64,000 bases of DNA from NCBI GenBank assembly GCA_028284765.1, contig JANQRA010000002.1, positions 540,645-604,644 of the forward strand, written 5' to 3'. A program made the position numbers and the translations under genes. The notes beneath the pieces were generated by a model. The model saw only the letters and a list, made by a program, of their open reading frames with translations. It did not search any database and was not told where the DNA came from. Numbering within the stretch: the first letter of the stretch is position 1; every line of letters starts with the position of its first letter. This stretch comes from Acidimicrobiia bacterium (GTDB lineage: Bacteria; Actinomycetota; Acidimicrobiia; Spongiisociales; ZC4RG35). Positions 60,087 to 64,000 of the stretch are shown here, one piece after another.

Positions 60087-60139
60087 AACCGCCCAGATCG
60101 GCACGTATCGCTCGGCAACGCGTTGTGAGTTGGGCGGTT
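60087..60139 (-). terminator. Hairpin after ASCH gene
   Basis: AACCGCCCA (60087-60095) and TGGGCGGTT (60131-60139), perfect 9-bp arms spanning 35 nt, starting 1 nt after the ASCH gene stop. Also GGAGCG-ATAA-CGCTCC at 60063-60078. Contains part of the intergenic repeat. Confidence 0.45.
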
Positions 60140-60140
60140 G

Positions 60141-60563
60141 TCAGGCGGCCTCGAACGAGAGATTGAACGTGGAAGTCGGCAGATAGCAGAAGTTCTGCGG
60201 TGGCCTCATGCCTCCAATGTCATCAAGAGCAACTGGTTGCTCCAGTCGCACGACGTTGCCAACCTCGATGGCAAATCCAGTTGATCTGGCCCTGAAGTAT
60301 GCGCGGAATCGCCTACGACTTATCGCTCCGTGGCGTCCAAATCGTTTCCACAGGCTTGTTGGCGACCCTTCGGTGACCGAGACCACTGTGAAATACCCGA
60401 CGACGTGTCCAACGGGTTTTGTCGCGTAGATGACGACGTGAGAGATGTTCTTGGCTGGAGCTGTTCGTCGGAATTCGACAGTCTTCCGACCTTCAAGGAT
60501 GGCCTGGGCCCACTCCGGATGAAGAGAGAGGAGGGCTACGCGAGTATCCGCTCCGCTATCCAT
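60141..60563 (-). CDS. ASCH-domain protein
   Basis: 140 residues. ASCH/PUA-like fold: 'VALLSLHPEWAQAILEGRKTVEFRR' in part, with the conserved E-x-R after 'GRKTVEFR', and 'VVIYATKPVGHVVGYFTVVSV' in part. ASCH proteins bind RNA or act as small ribonucleases/amidohydrolases. It overlaps the PIN-GNAT gene by 28 nt, so expressed as a pair with it. Confidence 0.8.
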   Translation of the reverse strand: MDSGADTRVALLSLHPEWAQAILEGRKTVEFRRTAPAKNISHVVIYATKPVGHVVGYFTVVSVTEGSPTSLWKRFGRHGAISRRRFRAYFRARSTGFAIEVGNVVRLEQPVALDDIGGMRPPQNFCYLPTSTFNLSFEAA

Positions 60564-62041
60564 TCGAGGCCCTCGGCACGTACTGAGGTTATCGACTGCG
60601 GGGCCGCCAACAGTGCACCGTTAGAGATCAATTCGTCAAGCGATATCGGAGTGGGCAGATCTCGATCGTGTCGGAAGAGAATTGAGACGACTTCTCGTTC
60701 CGCCGCCATGCTGGCGATCTCTGCAAGCGAGTAGACCGTCCGAGCAGAAACAAAAGAGGCGATGGCATCCGGATCCCTTGAGACGAGAACATCCTCAACG
60801 ACGCCTACAGCGCGAATGGCCTGAACGTCCGAGGACCGGTAGAACAGCAAGACCGAACCCGAGGAAACGAGCCGGCTCGACGTCTGAGAGAGGTATGCCT
60901 TCTTGATCGCGTTGCCGAAACCACGCGGGCGGGCATCCTTGCTGGCCCACTCCGTCAGCCCAGGCAGGGTCGGCTGCACGGCCGGGGGCTGTCCCGGTGT
61001 TGGGAACAGCATCTCTTCGTATCCAGGCTCGATAGGCACGATGAACCAGTCGGCGGATCCTGGGTGTATTGCAGGTGGGCCGAATCCCACATGGAAGGGC
61101 AGGGGTCCCATCTCGGCTAGGGCCTGTTCGTCAGGGCTCAGTTGCTTGTAGAGCACTAGCTCGTCCAGGTCCGTGCGTTCATCCAGAGCGACAAACCCGA
61201 AGTCTTCAAGCAACCCCGTCAACCCCTCGTACTTCTCAAGGACGGTGACGTAGATCCCGTCGTACTCGTTCTGATTCGCGTGTCGGAACAAGGACTTGAG
61301 GAGAAGCTCTCCATATCTCCTGCCGACGAATTCTTCAGCCACCTTGAAGGTCGTGATCTTCAGCTGGCGCCCCTCCAAACCGAAGGGGCTGTTTTCCTCG
61401 CGTTTGACGATCGCCACGCCAGCAAGTTGCTCATCGGGAGTAATCGTCCATGCATGCCGTTCTTCTTGTCGAGCCCTGTTGAACCACTCATCGAATCCCG
61501 GATAGTCAACGCGGAAGCTCTCCCAAATTGGATCGGTGCGATCGAGACTGTGCATGAACACAGCGTTGACAGCGGGCGGCGGCTCGAGCGGCTCGTCGTA
61601 GAGGGAGCGAAGCACGTCGAGCGCCTCTTGGATGTTGAGCCCTTTGTCTCGACGGGCAACCCGGCCGAGTTTTCGGAGGAGGCCGTAGTCCTCAGTGATG
61701 AGGAAGTCGACTAGCTCGTCAACGACAGCAGCGATCAGCTGGTTGTCGACCCAGTCATTCGAACCAACTTCGGGACTGCCAAGAACATCCCCTAGGTCGT
61801 CAGCACCGGGAGGATCAGCAAGCTCGTAGTACTTCTGGAGAAGGAACCGCGTCCGCTCTGCCCGATCGCCGTTGGGGTCCCGTTCGATGTCGTGATGAAT
61901 CGATGGGTGAACGAGAAGGGAGTGGTCGCCTCGCCCGATCAACCGATTGATCTCCATGGCGAGAGCAGCATCTGCCTCGGCGTTTGCTGGATCCTCGGGC
62001 TCGAGCTTGATGAGGATGTTGGTATCGATCAGGAACCGCAT
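60536..62041 (-). CDS. PIN - GNAT - PUA-like three-domain protein
   Basis: 501 residues. N-terminal PIN ribonuclease fold (~1-130): 'MRFLIDTNILIKLEP' (D6), 'HHDIERD' (D51), 'NDWVDNQLIAAV' (D99) and 'FLITEDYGLL' (D118) supply the acidic site. Middle (~180-300) is a GNAT N-acetyltransferase: 'LKITTFKVAEEFVGRRYGELLLK' in part, 'DGIYVTVLEKYEGLTGLLEDFGF' in part. C-terminal (~370-500) is PUA/ASCH-like ('GSVLLFYRSSDVQAIRAVGVVEDV', in part). A toxin-like or RNA-modifying machine with the overlapping ASCH partner; mechanism unknown. In putative island. Confidence 0.78.
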   Translation of the reverse strand: MRFLIDTNILIKLEPEDPANAEADAALAMEINRLIGRGDHSLLVHPSIHHDIERDPNGDRAERTRFLLQKYYELADPPGADDLGDVLGSPEVGSNDWVDNQLIAAVVDELVDFLITEDYGLLRKLGRVARRDKGLNIQEALDVLRSLYDEPLEPPPAVNAVFMHSLDRTDPIWESFRVDYPGFDEWFNRARQEERHAWTITPDEQLAGVAIVKREENSPFGLEGRQLKITTFKVAEEFVGRRYGELLLKSLFRHANQNEYDGIYVTVLEKYEGLTGLLEDFGFVALDERTDLDELVLYKQLSPDEQALAEMGPLPFHVGFGPPAIHPGSADWFIVPIEPGYEEMLFPTPGQPPAVQPTLPGLTEWASKDARPRGFGNAIKKAYLSQTSSRLVSSGSVLLFYRSSDVQAIRAVGVVEDVLVSRDPDAIASFVSARTVYSLAEIASMAAEREVVSILFRHDRDLPTPISLDELISNGALLAAPQSITSVRAEGLEWIAERILA

Positions 62042-62275
62042 GGCTCACCCCGACAACGATTTGAGGTGTGGCACCTCATTCTCAAGCCGTATTAGCGAAT
62101 ATCCAGGAATTCAATCCACGAGCCAGAGAGATCCTGCGCTACGGGCATGGCATATCAATGGTGGGTTGAGCAAGGCTCCCGGTGAAGCGGGTGCACTCAG
62201 TCAGCTCAAATGCGCATTGAGGGATCGACGAAGCCACGCATATCGAGGTTCCCGAGCAATAACACGCATTTGGCT

Positions 62276-62326
62276 GGGTGCGCGAGATCGGCACCTATGC
62301 GCGCTTAGACATAATGCCGGTTGTGG
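62276..62326. repeat. Intergenic repeat, copy 2
   Basis: GGGTGCGCGAGATCGGCAC at the start (one difference from copy 1) and GCCGGTTGTGG at the end; ATAATGCCGGTT also occurs near 55978-55990. Confidence 0.5.
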
Positions 62327-62355
62327 AGCCCGCCCGGGAGTGGTGGGCGGGGTCC
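62325..62355 (-). terminator. Hairpin after anti-sigma-like gene
   Basis: GGAGCCCGCCC (62325-62335) / GGGCGGGGTCC (62345-62355), 11 bp with one mismatch, about 10 nt beyond the stop of the gene ending at 62364. No T-tract. Confidence 0.5.
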
Positions 62356-62363
62356 GGTTTCGG

Positions 62364-63317
62364 CTACTCGGTTTCGATGACTGCGACGAAGAGTTCGCCA
62401 GTGCGTTCGGATACGGCCGTGTGGAGCAGTACGTAGATGGTCGAGCCGTCCAGCACCATGTCCAAAGCTTCACCGTCGCCAAGGTCTTCGATCGTGTACC
62501 AGTCGGCATGGTTCGAGGTCCACGTCAGCGATGCGGGCATGCCGTTCTCTGCGATGTAGTTGGGGTTGGCTCGATCCCGCATTGGTCCGTTTACGGCAAC
62601 GAGGAATCCGTCCTTCCATGCGACGACACCGCCGATGAGATTGTCATGGACGCTGGCGGTCCAGGTTGCCCCGTCGTCGCTGGTCAGCACGATGGCACCA
62701 GCGCCCTTATTGCCGTCGACCAGGTTTCCCCAGGCGAACAGGGAGTCGTATGAGCCAGCGACGTAGAGGCCGTTTTGGACTGTCGCCCCACCGTCGCCAA
62801 GCGCAACGCTTTCGGGATAGGTGATTGTGGCTTGGGTCCAGGATCCGCCGTCTGAGTACCAGATGGCTGTGTGACCATCTGTGGTTGCGTCTCCGGTGAC
62901 CACAGCTCGGCCATCCAAGACAGCGACGTCAGTAACTCGAGTCGGGTACGCGTCGAAAGTCTTGCCAGTGGCGGCCAGAACGTCATCGACGGTTTTCCAG
63001 TCGGCAGACCAAAAGGCTCCGGTTTCCGAGTATCCCTCGATGTTGGGTTGAAGATCGTCGTTCGATACGAATTCGATTGATGCAACCGTTGGCGGGCCGG
63101 AAGCCTCGTCCCCGATCGCGGGTTCGGTATCTCCGGTCACCAGTCCAGGCATTACGACGAGACCCAATGCGGTCGCGACTACACCGAGCGCAAGGGCAAA
63201 CCTGGGTGTCCGGCGTCGTAGTTGGGGTTCAACCCAGGCCCGGTTGGGCATTGTCTGGGCGCCTTCGGCCTTTACGGTCCGGAACGCTTCGGTTAGGACT
63301 TCTTCAGTTGTTCTCAT
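62364..63317 (-). CDS. Membrane-anchored exported protein, sigma-factor partner
   Basis: 317 residues; start ATG overlaps the sigma factor stop (ATGA-type). Cytoplasmic ~35 residues, one TM helix (~39-58, 'FALALGVVATALGLVVMPGL'), then an exported beta-rich domain with 'TAIWYSDGGSWTQATI', 'VLTSDDGATWTASV' and 'LTWTSNHADWYTI' repeats that suggest a beta-propeller sensor. Topology and gene order fit an anti-sigma or ligand sensor. Confidence 0.7.
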   Translation of the reverse strand: MRTTEEVLTEAFRTVKAEGAQTMPNRAWVEPQLRRRTPRFALALGVVATALGLVVMPGLVTGDTEPAIGDEASGPPTVASIEFVSNDDLQPNIEGYSETGAFWSADWKTVDDVLAATGKTFDAYPTRVTDVAVLDGRAVVTGDATTDGHTAIWYSDGGSWTQATITYPESVALGDGGATVQNGLYVAGSYDSLFAWGNLVDGNKGAGAIVLTSDDGATWTASVHDNLIGGVVAWKDGFLVAVNGPMRDRANPNYIAENGMPASLTWTSNHADWYTIEDLGDGEALDMVLDGSTIYVLLHTAVSERTGELFVAVIETE

Positions 63318-63859
63318 GGGGGTTCCTCCAAGTTGAGTCGGTTTGAGAGTGTTTGTCTGGCTCGCCTCAGGTGGGTTGAGACCGACTTCGGGGATATGCC
63401 AAGCACGGTTGCGATCTCGGATGGTCTCAGTCCTTCCAGATAGGCGAGAGCGATGACCTGGGTCTGGCGGCGGGGAAGACGACGGACCTCAGCAAGAATC
63501 TGGTCAGCCTCACCTGTCACATTGGGAAACGGCACCGAGTCGACGTCCTTGCCTCGCCGAGCGAACGCCTTGGCTTCAGCAAGTCTTCGTCGATATGCGG
63601 AAGACGCCTTGTTCAACAGAATGCGTCTCACCCACGCCGACGGGTTGTCCTTCGAGCGGATGTCATCCCATGACCGGTAGGCGGCGACAAGGGCCTCCTG
63701 AGCCAAGTCCTCAGCACCAGTTCGGCTACCGGAAACGACATACGCCAGATCAATCAGTGTTTTGCGTTGACTCCGGTAGAACGACTCGAACGAGTCTCCG
63801 CCAGGCTTGCCCAACTCCAATTGGGCTTCCAGATCCGTGGCCATACCTATTACTCGCAT
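63314..63859 (-). CDS. RNA polymerase sigma factor, SigE-like
   Basis: 181 residues from ATG 63859 (ATG 63844 also possible). Region 2: 'SFESFYRSQRKTLIDLAYVV', 'GAEDLAQEALVAAYRSWDDI'; region 4: 'EVRRLPRRQTQVIALAYLEG', 'RPSEIATVLGISPKSVSTHL'. Same family as 2967-3506 (shared 'SFESFY' start). Coupled to the exported sensor protein downstream. Beyond it, 63860-64000 shows no gene. Confidence 0.86.
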   Translation of the reverse strand: MRVIGMATDLEAQLELGKPGGDSFESFYRSQRKTLIDLAYVVSGSRTGAEDLAQEALVAAYRSWDDIRSKDNPSAWVRRILLNKASSAYRRRLAEAKAFARRGKDVDSVPFPNVTGEADQILAEVRRLPRRQTQVIALAYLEGLRPSEIATVLGISPKSVSTHLRRARQTLSNRLNLEEPP

Positions 63860-64000
63860 AACCGTTCCCGAAGTCTGACAGGAATCTCAACTGGAGCACA
63901 CAACGATGCCTCTTTGTGTCAAGTGGTGTCTTCTGGACGCGGGTGACTGGCCCCCCTGTTTCGGTGCGGGGGTTGGTCGTAGTGTTGGTGTTGGGTCCGG

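Larger units (their letters stand above)
62042..62363. other. 322-nt intergenic region with repeat and terminator
   Basis: Promoter region of the PIN-GNAT gene and tail of the following minus-strand gene. Contains repeat copy 62276-62326 and the hairpin at 62325-62355. No ORF supported. Confidence 0.45.

Noticed and set aside
63951..63975. CCCCCCTGTTTCGGTGCGGGGG near the right edge as a ninth MalT-like element
   Set aside because: The G-run after the C-run is missing and spacing is wrong.
1..64000. CRISPR arrays, rRNA, complete tRNAs, insertion sequences
   Set aside because: None was visible on reading both strands; only the tRNA-Ala 3' half was found.

Overview
The window looks like a moderately GC-rich chromosome segment from an actinobacterium. 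My best inference is class Acidimicrobiia or a close relative. Supporting signs are paired deazaflavin (F420)-type nitroreductase-family proteins, a DevR/DosR-type response regulator, several SigE-like sigma factors each with a membrane partner, a GerW-family protein and many GTG/TTG starts. No complete rRNA or tRNA gene was seen.

Layout. 0-12 kb: end of an alpha/beta hydrolase, a Rieske-glutamate synthase fusion, a sigma factor flanked by two paralogous Ig-like secreted/membrane proteins, an AlkZ-like HTH_42 protein, a GIN-domain lipoprotein, an ArsR-SRPBCC pair, an M15 peptidase, a VOC protein and two cation antiporters. 12-37 kb: a stress/dormancy block with four universal stress proteins, a P2-type cation ATPase, a DosR-like regulator, a CBS-BON protein, 6-phosphofructokinase, a PspC/LiaF-like membrane stack, OsmC, flavodoxin-like and baeRF-like proteins, a DevS-like heme-GAF histidine kinase and DUF385 proteins. 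The gene content closely parallels the Mycobacterium tuberculosis DosR regulon, and DosR-like boxes lie in front of many of these genes.

38.8-54.3 kb: a second coherent block around a MalT-like LAL-LuxR regulator (40183-42462). Eight copies of one unusual bipartite element (C5-6 N G3-6, then a GGGKGATG-like unit 16-17 nt after its centre, then usually a C-run) each sit 36-84 nt before a gene: two 2TM proteins, a DUF4760-like protein, a Drr-type ABC transporter, a small protein plus an MFS exporter, a condensation/acyltransferase protein, a CrtI-like oxidoreductase operon (with a trans-acting enoyl reductase-like protein, SRPBCC proteins and others), and a tiny ORF. I read this as one undescribed regulon, probably for making, modifying or exporting a lipid.

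54.3-64 kb: a sigma/anti-sigma pair, then a 3' half of a tRNA-Ala(CGC) gene broken at the anticodon loop and flanked by short direct repeats, which is an attachment-site signature. To its right are accessory-looking genes: a HAF-repeat protein, a lipoprotein, an S41 peptidase with a probable start frameshift, a PIN-GNAT-PUA-like protein with an overlapping ASCH protein, and another sigma/anti-sigma-like pair. Repeated intergenic sequences occur only in this part.
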